Of a stretch of 64,000 nt of DNA, positions 34,262-43,093 are shown piece by piece; position 1 is the stretch's first letter; every line of letters begins with the position of its first letter. Below the pieces are notes generated by a model. It was not told where the DNA came from and did not search any database. It saw only the letters and a list, made by a program, of their open reading frames with translations. This DNA is from Lactobacillus sp. CBA3605 (GTDB lineage Bacteria > Bacillota > Bacilli > Lactobacillales > Lactobacillaceae): the NCBI RefSeq assembly GCF_002970915.1, contig NZ_CP027190.1, positions 682,001 to 746,000 of the forward strand, written 5' to 3'. A program made the translations under genes and the position numbers.

Positions 34262-36679
34262 CTACTTAGTCATTTCGTCGACCGCTGTTTTACCAGCAAC
34301 CCGACCAAACGTGAAGATATCCGATAATGAATTTCCACCTAAACGATTACCAGCATGTAGGCCGCCAGCAACTTCTCCAGCAGCATACAGACCATTAATA
34401 ACTTGACCTTTTTTAGTCAAAACGTGCGTTTGCGTATCAATCTTTAAGCCACCCATCGTATGATGAATCGCTGGTTTTCTTGGCGTCGCATAGAACGGTG
34501 CTTTTTCAACTTTCAAATCAAAGGCACTCTTACCAAACTCAAGATCCTTGCCGGTCTCAACGTACGAATTGTATGCCTTAATCGTTTGTGTAAAGATTGC
34601 TGGATCCATCTGTAATTGTTGGGCTAAGCCTGCCAAGGTGTCATCGCGATATAAAGTACCGGCTTTAACCTGTTGATCGAGTTTAGCTTGCGATGTATTG
34701 TAAGCCGTTTTTTTAATTTCATCATCAGCGATTAGATAGAATAAGCTACCGTTATCAATCGCTGCTTGGGTCAACTCATCTCGACTCCCATACTCATTAA
34801 CAAAACGTTTTCCCTGTTGGTTAACCATCACAAAATTCTGTGGTGGCACTTGTAAACCGGTAAACAGCTCACCTGTATCAGGATCAGACACCGGCATCAT
34901 CTGTGAAAAGCCCATACCGACTAAATCAGCGCCGGCACTTTGACCAAGCTTAATGCCGTCCCCTGTGATGGCTGGTGAATTCGACGTTTGAATATCATCG
35001 TCAATTTCGGTCCAATACGTGTTATATTTTTTCAGCATTTGGGTATTGGCACCAAAACCACCCGAAGCAAGCACGACTGCTTGTGCGTGAATGATTACTT
35101 CTTGACCGTTGGCACCTTTGCAACTCACACCACGAACTTGACCATCTTCAATGATTAATTTTTGGACTGGTGTTTCCAACATAATCTGACCATCATGAGC
35201 TTCCACAAATTGCTTCAAAGCAGAAATATAAGCAAACCCCTCACTGCCTAAAGGCTTGTGTCCACGCCGCCACAATGCCCCAACCGGCATCGTCACATCC
35301 GTTTGATCAAATTTAACCCCAATCTTTTCGAGCCATTTAACTGATTCTAGTGCATGGTCGGTTAGAATTTTAACTAAGTCATATTGCCCATAGATCTTAG
35401 TTCCATTTAAATCAGTCCGCTTACCCCCGAGATACGTTTGAATCCGGTGTAAGAGTTTAGAATCAAAAAGATAGTCATCACCCTTTGCTAAATAAGTGTT
35501 GATTTGGCGCTTTAATTCTCTAAAATCAGCTAAATAGTCAGCGTCAATCTGGCTTTCATCCATCTTAGCTAGTGTCGCTAAGGTGTGACTTTCGCCTGCA
35601 ATCGATTCAAACTGATTTTGCCAAGTTGGATCAGCGGCATTCATTGGGCCCCCTGCTCGAACGGTATTACCACCCAAAGCTGGAAACTTCTCGACTAGAA
35701 TGACCTTTTTGTGTGCCATCAGTGCACTGGCTGCGGCTGTTAAACCGGCCCCACCGCCACCAACAACGACCAAATCAGTATGATACTCAGCCGCTTTAAC
35801 TTTAGTGACCATCGCCGGCTTAGGACGTTTCTTTAAAATGTCGGGATTACCACCCGCCATTTTGACTGCTTGAGCGACACCATCAAGAACCCCATGACTG
35901 GTAATTGAAGCGCCTGAAAGGATGTCCACATTCAGCGTTTGACCATCAATAATTTCTTGCGGGATTTTTGTAAAGACGACATCTGCGATACCGGCCGTCT
36001 CGCCCGTAGTATCAATTTTGATATCTTCAATCCGATCTTTAGATAACGTCACTGCCATTGGTAGTTCCCCATTATGGCCTTTAGCTGTGACCTCAAAAGT
36101 ACCAGGCTTAAACTCGAGGTCTTCGGGAACATTTAATAAGTTAGCAATTTCAGTAAAATGCATAAACCGATTAAAACAAGTTTCCAGAAAGGCCACCGTC
36201 CCGCTGGCCTTTAAATTACCGGCGTCATCAAAAGCCGTCTGCGCATTACCCAATAAGAATTCAAACCCAGGCATGACAGAAGCATTGACCCCCGGTGCAT
36301 CTAACACTTGGCGCAAATGAAGCTGCGCCCGTGACGATCCTTGACTTTGAACAGAAGCCCCCACAATCATCACTGGCTTACCATCAAGCGAATGCAATTT
36401 GAATGATAGCCATTCTAAGATACTATTTAGAGCTGACGGTATCGAGTGATTATGTTCAGGGGTGGCAATAATGACCCCATCGGCGGTTTGAATTTTAGTA
36501 TTAAAGTTTTGAATGACTGCACTATCTGATTGATCGTCCGATTCATCAAATAGCGGCACATCTGTTAATTCCAGAATTTCAATGGTGGCTTTAGCTGCAA
36601 AATGAGTTTGCATAAATTGCAATAACTGGCGATTATATGATTTGCTCGCATTTGTCCCAACAATTCCAATAAATTTCAT
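34262..36679 (-). CDS. hcrB: flavin-dependent acrylate-type reductase: FMN reductase + FMN_bind + flavocytochrome c domains; HcrB-like
   Basis: Three-domain reductase of 805 residues. Residues 1-175 are an NADPH-dependent FMN reductase domain ([25 protein letters not shown]). Residues about 205-285 are an FMN_bind domain with the flavinylation motif LSGASITSH, where the Thr is expected to carry covalent FMN. Residues 300-805 are a fumarate-reductase/urocanate-reductase type FAD domain ([48 protein letters not shown]). No signal peptide, so cytoplasmic. It probably reduces an alpha,beta-unsaturated carboxylate; hydroxycinnamates are the best guess by similarity of layout to L. plantarum HcrB, but fumarate or urocanate-like acids are possible. 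Start and hcrA stop share one base (TAATG). Confidence 0.8.
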   Translation of the reverse strand: MKFIGIVGTNASKSYNRQLLQFMQTHFAAKATIEILELTDVPLFDESDDQSDSAVIQNFNTKIQTADGVIIATPEHNHSIPSALNSILEWLSFKLHSLDGKPVMIVGASVQSQGSSRAQLHLRQVLDAPGVNASVMPGFEFLLGNAQTAFDDAGNLKASGTVAFLETCFNRFMHFTEIANLLNVPEDLEFKPGTFEVTAKGHNGELPMAVTLSKDRIEDIKIDTTGETAGIADVVFTKIPQEIIDGQTLNVDILSGASITSHGVLDGVAQAVKMAGGNPDILKKRPKPAMVTKVKAAEYHTDLVVVGGGGAGLTAAASALMAHKKVILVEKFPALGGNTVRAGGPMNAADPTWQNQFESIAGESHTLATLAKMDESQIDADYLADFRELKRQINTYLAKGDDYLFDSKLLHRIQTYLGGKRTDLNGTKIYGQYDLVKILTDHALESVKWLEKIGVKFDQTDVTMPVGALWRRGHKPLGSEGFAYISALKQFVEAHDGQIMLETPVQKLIIEDGQVRGVSCKGANGQEVIIHAQAVVLASGGFGANTQMLKKYNTYWTEIDDDIQTSNSPAITGDGIKLGQSAGADLVGMGFSQMMPVSDPDTGELFTGLQVPPQNFVMVNQQGKRFVNEYGSRDELTQAAIDNGSLFYLIADDEIKKTAYNTSQAKLDQQVKAGTLYRDDTLAGLAQQLQMDPAIFTQTIKAYNSYVETGKDLEFGKSAFDLKVEKAPFYATPRKPAIHHTMGGLKIDTQTHVLTKKGQVINGLYAAGEVAGGLHAGNRLGGNSLSDIFTFGRVAGKTAVDEMTK

Positions 36680-37299
36680 TAGTGTTGCCCTCCATTAGTT
36701 GGTTCCCACGTAAACCGTTGATTTTTTTCCGCTTGAAATGGCTGACTGGCTACCAATTGCGCGGTAATATCAACAAATAAACAAAACTGCTTAAAACAAG
36801 CTGTGAGTTCCGTGACTTTAGCTTGATCAATCAAATTACCCGCATCATCAAAAGCTTCCAATGCATGCCCTAATAAGAATTCTTCACTTGGCATGACGCG
36901 CGCTTTTAATTCTGGTGCATCTAAAATTTGGCGTAAGTGCGCTTGTGCGCGTGATGACCCTAAAGCCCCGTATGATGCGCCGACAATCATAACCGGCTTA
37001 TCAATTAATGGTCGTGTCGTGTAAGACAACCATTCCAGAACACTTTTCAAAGGTGCCGGAATCGTGTGATCGTATTCTGGCGTGGCAATTATCACCCCAT
37101 CGGCGGCTTGAATTTTAGCAGCCAAGGTTGTAATCCCCGCTGGTGCCACCCGATTTTCAGGTTGATTGAATGCCGGTAATCCCCGAATTTCACAAACCTC
37201 AATTTCCACTTGGGCATTAAATTGAGTTTTCATAAACTGTAATAACTTTCGATTAGCTGATTTGACAGCATTCGTCCCAACGATTCCAATAAATTTCAT
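36679..37299 (-). CDS. hcrA: NADPH-dependent FMN reductase; HcrA-like
   Basis: Flavodoxin-like reductase of 206 residues, clearly homologous to residues 1-180 of the next protein ([38 protein letters not shown]). It could supply electrons to the larger reductase or form a complex with it. GGAAGG 5 bases before the ATG fixes the start 12 codons inside the longest frame. First gene of the minus-strand unit, divergent from a LysR regulator. Confidence 0.8.
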   Translation of the reverse strand: MKFIGIVGTNAVKSANRKLLQFMKTQFNAQVEIEVCEIRGLPAFNQPENRVAPAGITTLAAKIQAADGVIIATPEYDHTIPAPLKSVLEWLSYTTRPLIDKPVMIVGASYGALGSSRAQAHLRQILDAPELKARVMPSEEFLLGHALEAFDDAGNLIDQAKVTELTACFKQFCLFVDITAQLVASQPFQAEKNQRFTWEPTNGGQH

Positions 37300-37551
37300 G
37301 TTAGCCTTCCTTTCACGAGCTGTTCTGATTTTCACAAACTTTTACAAAAAAATACGGCAACTTCTAACCTTGAATCGGCGTTAATTGAATTGTGCAAAAC
37401 TCTTATTTAATCGGCTATAATTAAAATCAACCAACTTTTTGTTAGCGTTTTACTTACCCTTACAGTCTAATTTAATTCGGTTAGTTTGTGAAATATTCGT
37501 TTAGTTATCACGTCATAGGCTATTTGCTATTAAATTTCGGTCTTTACGCGG

Positions 37552-37557
37552 TATAAT
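37552..37557 (+). promoter_or_regulatory. -10 box of the LysR regulator gene
   Basis: A perfect TATAAT 31 bases before the start codon; no convincing -35 is visible. The 289-base divergent intergenic region (37300-37588) is AT-rich and should hold the LysR sites for both directions, but I could not single out one T-N11-A box. Confidence 0.5.
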
Positions 37558-37588
37558 AGCATTAGTTTTTAACTGAAGGGAGCGTCAC

Positions 37589-38527
37589 ATGACCCAATTC
37601 AATTCACCCAACATGTTGCACTATCTGGATACGCTACTAAAGTACGGTAATTACACCAAAGCTGCGAAAAGTCTGTATATTTCGCAACCTTATCTCACTC
37701 AGCTAATTCAAAGAACTGAGAAAGAACTCGCCATTGAAATTATTAACCGCCAAAATAGCCCCTTACAGCTCACCGAAGCGGGCCAATTATATTATCAATA
37801 TTTGAGTTCCCTAGAAACTGAGCAAGCCACTTTCCGTAAAACAATTGCAAAGTACTCGGCAGTTAAACAGACTGTTATTCGGATTGGCGTCTTATCCAGT
37901 CTAGGAACCTACTTGTTACCCTTATTCCTACCGCAATACCTTACCGCTCATCCACAAATTAAGGTTGAATTGTACGAGGATATCCCAACTAATAATGAAC
38001 AAAAAATTTTAGCCGGTGATTTAGACTTATTAATCGGTCAAAATCCCGAAACCATTTCGCCAAAGTTAACCAGCTATCATCGCGGTCCTCACGGTTATAA
38101 CGCTATTATTCCAGCATTCTCGCACTTGTATCAACCAGATCGGCTACTTTTAGAACCTAATACGGTCCCCATTAAGACCTTATTACAAGAAAAGCTCATC
38201 TTAACCACGCGTGGCTCTGCGATTCGACGTCAAGTTGATTATCTCGCTCACAAATATAAGATCCAACCGACCATTACGTTGGAGAGCAATAACATTTTTA
38301 CTATTGTTAATTTAGCTAAACGTGGCTTAGGTCTTACTTTTTTGCCAGAAAGCGTCCAGATTACACCACAACCAGGTATTGCACCTAATTTCAATATCTA
38401 CCCATTGCCTTTGGACCTCCTCTCTTTGAATTATTTTATTGCCCATCCGGCCGACAAAACACTGCGCCCGGCTGAAAAGGAACTGATTCAAACTTTTTTA
38501 GAACAACTGACAGCTGCGCTAAACTAA
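37589..38527 (+). CDS. hcrR: LysR family transcriptional regulator; HcrR-like
   Basis: DNA-binding regulator of 312 residues. The N-terminal winged helix-turn-helix is at about 8-65 (LKYGNYTKAAKSLYISQPYLTQLIQRTEKELAIEII); an effector-binding domain follows. It is transcribed divergently from the FMN reductase and flavoreductase genes, the normal arrangement for a LysR activator of its neighbours, with the substrate acid as likely co-inducer. The symbol is given by analogy to hcrRABC. Confidence 0.8.
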   Translation: MTQFNSPNMLHYLDTLLKYGNYTKAAKSLYISQPYLTQLIQRTEKELAIEIINRQNSPLQLTEAGQLYYQYLSSLETEQATFRKTIAKYSAVKQTVIRIGVLSSLGTYLLPLFLPQYLTAHPQIKVELYEDIPTNNEQKILAGDLDLLIGQNPETISPKLTSYHRGPHGYNAIIPAFSHLYQPDRLLLEPNTVPIKTLLQEKLILTTRGSAIRRQVDYLAHKYKIQPTITLESNNIFTIVNLAKRGLGLTFLPESVQITPQPGIAPNFNIYPLPLDLLSLNYFIAHPADKTLRPAEKELIQTFLEQLTAALN

Positions 38528-38528
38528 A

Positions 38529-38572
38529 AAAATAGCTGGTCAATAATCGGTTGATTATTGACCAGCTATTTT
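38529..38572. terminator. bidirectional terminator overlapping apbE end
   Basis: AATAGCTGGTCAATAAT pairs perfectly with ATTATTGACCAGCTATT across a 7-base loop, with A and T runs outside. The apbE stop codon is inside the stem, so the gene ends within its own terminator. Confidence 0.92.
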
Positions 38573-39496
38573 GATTCGATCAGCTAATTGGGTCGTATAA
38601 GCCAGTTCACCTTGCTTAGTAATGACCAAGCCTTCGATTCCCGGAACTTGATTTAATTGCGTGATAATCGCCCGGGGCGTTTGATTGAACAAACGGGTCG
38701 TCCAAATCTCACCCGCTAAAGATTGCGCTGAGACAATCGTCAAGCTTTCTAAATCCGTCTTAATTGGATAGCCGGTCTGGTCATCAAAAATGTGATGATA
38801 AGTCTGACCATGCCACGTCAATTGACGTTCATAAATTCCCGAAGTCACCACTGATTTATCCTTAATCTGAACCGCCGCCGCATCGTTACCTCGCGCTAAG
38901 AACGGATTTTGAATCCCAACGCGCCAGTAATCGACGGCTCGCTGTGGTGGCTTGCCGTAAGTTAACACATTACCACCCAAGTTGATAAATGCGGCCGTTG
39001 CTCCTTGTGCCTTAAATAGCGCAATTATTTTATCCGCAAAGTAGCCTTTCGCTAACGCCCCTAAATCCAGCTGCATGCCGACCTTTTTGAGTAACACGGT
39101 CTGTTTACTGGCATCTAAACTAATCTCATGAGGATCAATTAGCTTAAGCACTGTTTTAAGCTTGGCGGGGGTCGGATAATGGGCATCATCAAAGCCAATC
39201 CGCCACGCTTTGATGAGCGGACCAATCGCAATGTTTAAAGCTGTCCCTGGCACTAAGCTTTGCGCCGTCCCAATTTGAATCAGCTCAAATAAATCTGCAT
39301 CAACCGTCATCGGTTTAAGTCCTGCCTGTTGATTAAGCCGACTCAATTGCGACTGCTCATCATTAGCACTAAACCGCTGTTCATAGTCAATCAAGCGCCG
39401 CTCAGCATCCGCCAATAAGGATGCTGGTTGCGGATGAGCCACCCAAATCGTAATCACGGTACCCATTAAATGTAAGGTTCTAGTCCCCGTCTGCAT
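38555..39496 (-). CDS. apbE: FAD:protein FMN transferase (ApbE)
   Basis: Transfers FMN from FAD to a Thr/Ser of FMN_bind domains. It has 313 residues: LGALAKGYFADKII, INLGGNVLTYG, and Mg-site residues near DDQTGYPIKTD. No lipobox or signal peptide, so it acts in the cytoplasm. The neighbouring hcrB-like protein carries an FMN_bind flavinylation motif and also lacks a signal peptide, making it the obvious client. It follows the reductase gene 39533-40534 by 36 bases. Confidence 0.9.
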   Translation of the reverse strand: MQTGTRTLHLMGTVITIWVAHPQPASLLADAERRLIDYEQRFSANDEQSQLSRLNQQAGLKPMTVDADLFELIQIGTAQSLVPGTALNIAIGPLIKAWRIGFDDAHYPTPAKLKTVLKLIDPHEISLDASKQTVLLKKVGMQLDLGALAKGYFADKIIALFKAQGATAAFINLGGNVLTYGKPPQRAVDYWRVGIQNPFLARGNDAAAVQIKDKSVVTSGIYERQLTWHGQTYHHIFDDQTGYPIKTDLESLTIVSAQSLAGEIWTTRLFNQTPRAIITQLNQVPGIEGLVITKQGELAYTTQLADRIKIAGQ

Positions 39497-39532
39497 GCCA
39501 TTCCCCCCTAATGCTTAACTATGGACATTAAG

Positions 39533-40534
39533 CTAATGCGCGCGTTTTTCAAACAACGTTGTACTGTGTAATGGGCTACGGCGTTCTGGATAGAGTTGCA
39601 TCATTAATTGATTGACCGCATTCGGCGCCTCGCCAAAACCACTCGCAATTAGCCCCAGCTTACCGGCATACGTGACAATATCCCCAATGGCCGCCATTCC
39701 AGGCACATCGGTGTTCATTTGCGTATCCACCGTAATTAACCGGTGTGCCAAAGTCGGCGTGACTTGCCACGCTTGCAAGAGCTTATTATCGGCAATAAAG
39801 CCATAATTAACGACCAATTTATCCACCGCTAAAGTTTCTTCCGCTGTCCCCCGAACTTCCTTCATGGTCAATTGAACTTGACCATGAGCCAACGGCGTCA
39901 ACGCCTTAATCAAAAACGGGGTTTTAATCTGAACTGGCGATGCTTTTAATAAATCAACATTATGCTCCATGCCACGAAACTGATCACGCCGGTGCATGAT
40001 ATAAACTTGCTTCGCCACTGGCGCTAACATAAGCGCCATATCAATCGCTGAATCGCCACCACCAGCCACCAACACTGTTTGATTTTGAAATTGGTCACGG
40101 CTAGGCAAGTGATAAAATAATTGTTGCCCTTCAAACTGCGCTGCATTGTCAACGGCGAGCTTCCGGGGTTGAAATGCCCCACTCCCGGTAGCCACAATCA
40201 CCGCTTGGCTATGTGAAACAGCTCCCGTCTTGGTCGTAATCGTAAAATCACCTAGTTGACCTGTAATATTAGTGACTGCGCTATTCAACTGCACCGCAAT
40301 CGGAAACTGCTGCATTTGGGTCGCCAGTTGTTGCACGAGGTCCCGCCCGCGAATGGCCGGATACCCTGCAATATCGTGAATCATTTTTTCAGGATAAAGT
40401 GCCTGAACTTGGCCACCCAATTCTGGCAAGCTTTCCAACAATTGGACCCGGGCATTACGCATGCCGGCATAAAAAGCCGCAAACATTCCCACGGGGCCCC
40501 CACCAATAATGGTTAAATCGTACTTTGCAGTCAT
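39533..40534 (-). CDS. type 2 ferredoxin/flavodoxin-NADP reductase (thioredoxin-reductase-like)
   Basis: FAD protein of 333 residues with TIIGGGPVGMFAAFYAG at the N-terminus, LGGQVQALYPEK, NADPH motif LVAGGGDSAIDMAL, and AAIGDIVTYAGK near the end. It lacks the CxxC of thioredoxin reductases, which places it with the YumC-type ferredoxin-NADP reductases. Beside apbE it may feed electrons to flavoproteins of this cluster; that link is inference. Confidence 0.87.
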   Translation of the reverse strand: MTAKYDLTIIGGGPVGMFAAFYAGMRNARVQLLESLPELGGQVQALYPEKMIHDIAGYPAIRGRDLVQQLATQMQQFPIAVQLNSAVTNITGQLGDFTITTKTGAVSHSQAVIVATGSGAFQPRKLAVDNAAQFEGQQLFYHLPSRDQFQNQTVLVAGGGDSAIDMALMLAPVAKQVYIMHRRDQFRGMEHNVDLLKASPVQIKTPFLIKALTPLAHGQVQLTMKEVRGTAEETLAVDKLVVNYGFIADNKLLQAWQVTPTLAHRLITVDTQMNTDVPGMAAIGDIVTYAGKLGLIASGFGEAPNAVNQLMMQLYPERRSPLHSTTLFEKRAH

Positions 40535-40664
40535 TCGTCAACCAACTTTCTCAATTAATCATTAACTGTCCTCAGTTTAGTGGATTCTGCGACCATTTGC
40601 AAAAACATTGCCACGACTTTCAACTATAATAGTCTTAACTTAGTTGAGGAGGCTTACCGACAAC

Positions 40665-41423
40665 ATGACACGGCAAAAAATCATTTTGATAATGGCTATG
40701 ATGAGTAGTTTAATCGTCACGGGTAGTGGTGCTTATTGGCATTACCGGTTAGCGCCACTGCGGTCAGCCAAAGTTCAAACAACCAACATTCCCACGATCT
40801 TTATTGCTGGTGATTATGCGCGGGCTTTCTCAACAGACGGTTTCGTCCATCGCTTAAGCGCCGCTCACCTTGCAACTAAGGCCCTCGTCGTTAATGTCGG
40901 GCAACACGGGCAAGTGCACGTTCATCAATTCGCCCCATTACGACATAATCCGACGATTCAAGTTGTCTTTGCTGATAATCATCATCCCACACGGCAGGCC
41001 CACCAATTAGTCACCGTGATGCGGCTGCTAAATCAACGCTACCATGTTCGCCGATACAATGCTGTGGGCCATTCATCTGGGGGTAATATTATCTTTGATT
41101 ATTTAACGCATCAGTCCAATCAATCTCCTAAAATCAATAAGTTTGTGACCATTGCGTCAACTTATCCACAGGCCACCGCGGCCATCAAACGGCTGCCAGC
41201 CAAGTTGCCTATTTTAACCATTGCTGGGCACGTTTGGCAAAGTAATGGCGACGGGACTGTCCAGCTGAAAGCAGTACTCGCATTCAATACGGCGTTACGG
41301 CGCCAAGGTCGTCATCCCAAAACCAAGTTAATCCAGGGAAGTCCGTTAACCGCCGCCCATTCTATGTTGCATATCAACCCGACCGTGGATCGTGCGGTCA
41401 TTACTTTCTTATACGGCTACTAA
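40665..41423 (+). CDS. alpha/beta hydrolase, DUF915 family, membrane-anchored or secreted
   Basis: Protein of 252 residues with a hydrophobic N-terminal segment (residues 5-20, IILIMAMMSSLIVTGSG) as anchor or signal. It has the nucleophile elbow AVGHSSGGNIIFDYL, a DGTVQLK acid region and a late His (AAHSMLH). Lactic acid bacteria carry several such DUF915 hydrolases of unknown substrate. The ATG is 12 bases after GGAGG; the TTG in the longest frame lies within that ribosome site. Monocistronic with a TATAAT at 40625-40630. Confidence 0.82.
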   Translation: MTRQKIILIMAMMSSLIVTGSGAYWHYRLAPLRSAKVQTTNIPTIFIAGDYARAFSTDGFVHRLSAAHLATKALVVNVGQHGQVHVHQFAPLRHNPTIQVVFADNHHPTRQAHQLVTVMRLLNQRYHVRRYNAVGHSSGGNIIFDYLTHQSNQSPKINKFVTIASTYPQATAAIKRLPAKLPILTIAGHVWQSNGDGTVQLKAVLAFNTALRRQGRHPKTKLIQGSPLTAAHSMLHINPTVDRAVITFLYGY

Positions 41424-41445
41424 TAATCAAGAACTGGTCCCCCGC

Positions 41446-42123
41446 CTAATCATGCTGAAACGCTTGTAAAAATGGCGCGGTCACAGCTTGCGCTTCAAAA
41501 TCAGCGCGCGTTAGACTGGCTTTGATTTTGTGATCAGCTAACCAAAGAACTTGATACTTTGAAAAAGCCCGCACATCACGAACATCATGCGTAATCATCA
41601 GATAAGTACGCTCTGGATGCGCTTGGATCACCTTGACTAATACCCCCACATGCTCACGATCAATAAAAGCCGTTGGTTCATCTAGCACGACCAGCTCGCG
41701 GTCTAATTGCAAAAAAAGCAATAGCTGGACTAACTTCTGTTGCCCACCAGATAAGTCATGATACCGGTAATGCCAAAGTGGGGTTAAAAAGGCTAAGGTT
41801 GGGGCATCTAGTCGACTGGTTAGCTGAGCTAACGTTACCTTAACCTGTCCATATTCAATGCCTAAAATAAGCTGCGCAGCATCGCTCACTCGAATCGCCG
41901 TTAACATCGGTAACTGCTGGCTTAAATAAATGGCCGTTAATTTAGGGGTGAGCGTTCCTTGACACGGTCGTAATCCCACCAGAATATCAGCGAGCGTCGT
42001 TTTGCCACTCCCATTTTGCCCAATCAGAAAATTGACTTGCCGTTCCGGCAGCTCAAAATTCAGCTGGTCAAAAAAGGGCTGTTTGGCATGTGGAAAAGTA
42101 TAACTAACTTGCTGAATTTGCAT
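41446..42123 (-). CDS. ABC transporter ATP-binding protein
   Basis: ATPase of 225 residues: Walker A LIGQNGSGKTTL, signature HDLSGGQQKLV, Walker B ELVVLDEPTAFID, switch MITHDVRD. It starts directly after the stop of the permease gene. The two make a simple exporter of unknown substrate. Confidence 0.88.
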   Translation of the reverse strand: MQIQQVSYTFPHAKQPFFDQLNFELPERQVNFLIGQNGSGKTTLADILVGLRPCQGTLTPKLTAIYLSQQLPMLTAIRVSDAAQLILGIEYGQVKVTLAQLTSRLDAPTLAFLTPLWHYRYHDLSGGQQKLVQLLLFLQLDRELVVLDEPTAFIDREHVGVLVKVIQAHPERTYLMITHDVRDVRAFSKYQVLWLADHKIKASLTRADFEAQAVTAPFLQAFQHD

Positions 42124-42876
42124 TTAAAGGGCCTCCGTTGGTAATAACTTAAACCGGCGATAACTGAAGTGACCGATCAAGAGACTCACCACTAAAACAC
42201 TGACATAAGTCGGTAAAAATTGCATCCAATGTCCACTTACCAGCACTGAAAAGCTATTTGTCACAAAGAAAATCGGGTTCACCAAATTCATCCAAATATT
42301 GTTTAAACTGATACTAAAAGTCGCCACAAGCCAAGCTGAACCAATCGCCAACCCTAACATCACGAGATTCATAATAGCATTGATAGTTTTATAGCGTAAT
42401 GCCCAGCTTAACAACGGTAAGCAGCCACTAACAATGGGCAAGTACACGATTAACAACACCACCCACAGTCGCCAGATAATAGTAAACGGCGCCAGCTTGA
42501 AAAATAAGCCACCACCAAGCCCCACTAGCGTTAACACAACACCTAAAAGCAACAAATTAATTAACGCCTTACTCACAATAAAAACGGATGGCTTCACGAC
42601 TAATGCTTGATATTGCTTCAAGTACCCTTGCTCACGCAACATTGCGATATCCGCAATCACAATTAGGGTATTCGAAAAAATCATCCACGCCACAAAAGGC
42701 ATCACGGTTGTCGTAAATTGTGCTAATGTCAATGCCTTAAACCACTCTCCTCGTGTATTCAAGGCAAACAAAATAATCGGTACTAGCACGGTATACGTTA
42801 GAACCGTCAAATTAGCTAGCATGACTTTCAGAAAATATTGGCTATAAAGTAAAACCTGTATGCCGTATTTCCGCAT
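42124..42876 (-). CDS. ABC-2 type permease
   Basis: Six-helix membrane protein of 250 residues, partner of the following ATPase. No family-specific substrate is recognisable. The ATG follows AAGGGGAC by 6 bases. A good promoter with a 16-base inverted repeat over its -10 lies just upstream. Confidence 0.82.
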   Translation of the reverse strand: MRKYGIQVLLYSQYFLKVMLANLTVLTYTVLVPIILFALNTRGEWFKALTLAQFTTTVMPFVAWMIFSNTLIVIADIAMLREQGYLKQYQALVVKPSVFIVSKALINLLLLGVVLTLVGLGGGLFFKLAPFTIIWRLWVVLLIVYLPIVSGCLPLLSWALRYKTINAIMNLVMLGLAIGSAWLVATFSISLNNIWMNLVNPIFFVTNSFSVLVSGHWMQFLPTYVSVLVVSLLIGHFSYRRFKLLPTEAL

Positions 42877-42925
42877 GTGACCGTCCCCTTTTCAGTCAAA
42901 ATATGTGATTAAAATTAGTTTTCTA

Positions 42926-42965
42926 ATCATTCTATAATGATACGAGCTATTATCGAACCTGTCAA
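42926..42965 (-). promoter_or_regulatory. promoter with overlapping inverted repeat, ABC pair
   Basis: TTGACA (42960-42965), 17-base spacer, TATCAT (42937-42942) on the minus strand. ATCATT-ctat-AATGAT (42926-42941) is a perfect inverted repeat covering the -10, suggesting a repressor site. Confidence 0.65.
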
Positions 42966-43093
42966 TCGGTTAAATTAGTCAGGCTTACGAATAAACCTTA
43001 TCAATCATACTCTTATGTACAAACGTGGTATTTTATGGGTGCTAGGTAAGTAAATTTGACTTAGCAAATAAAAGTATAAAGGACTGATGATAG

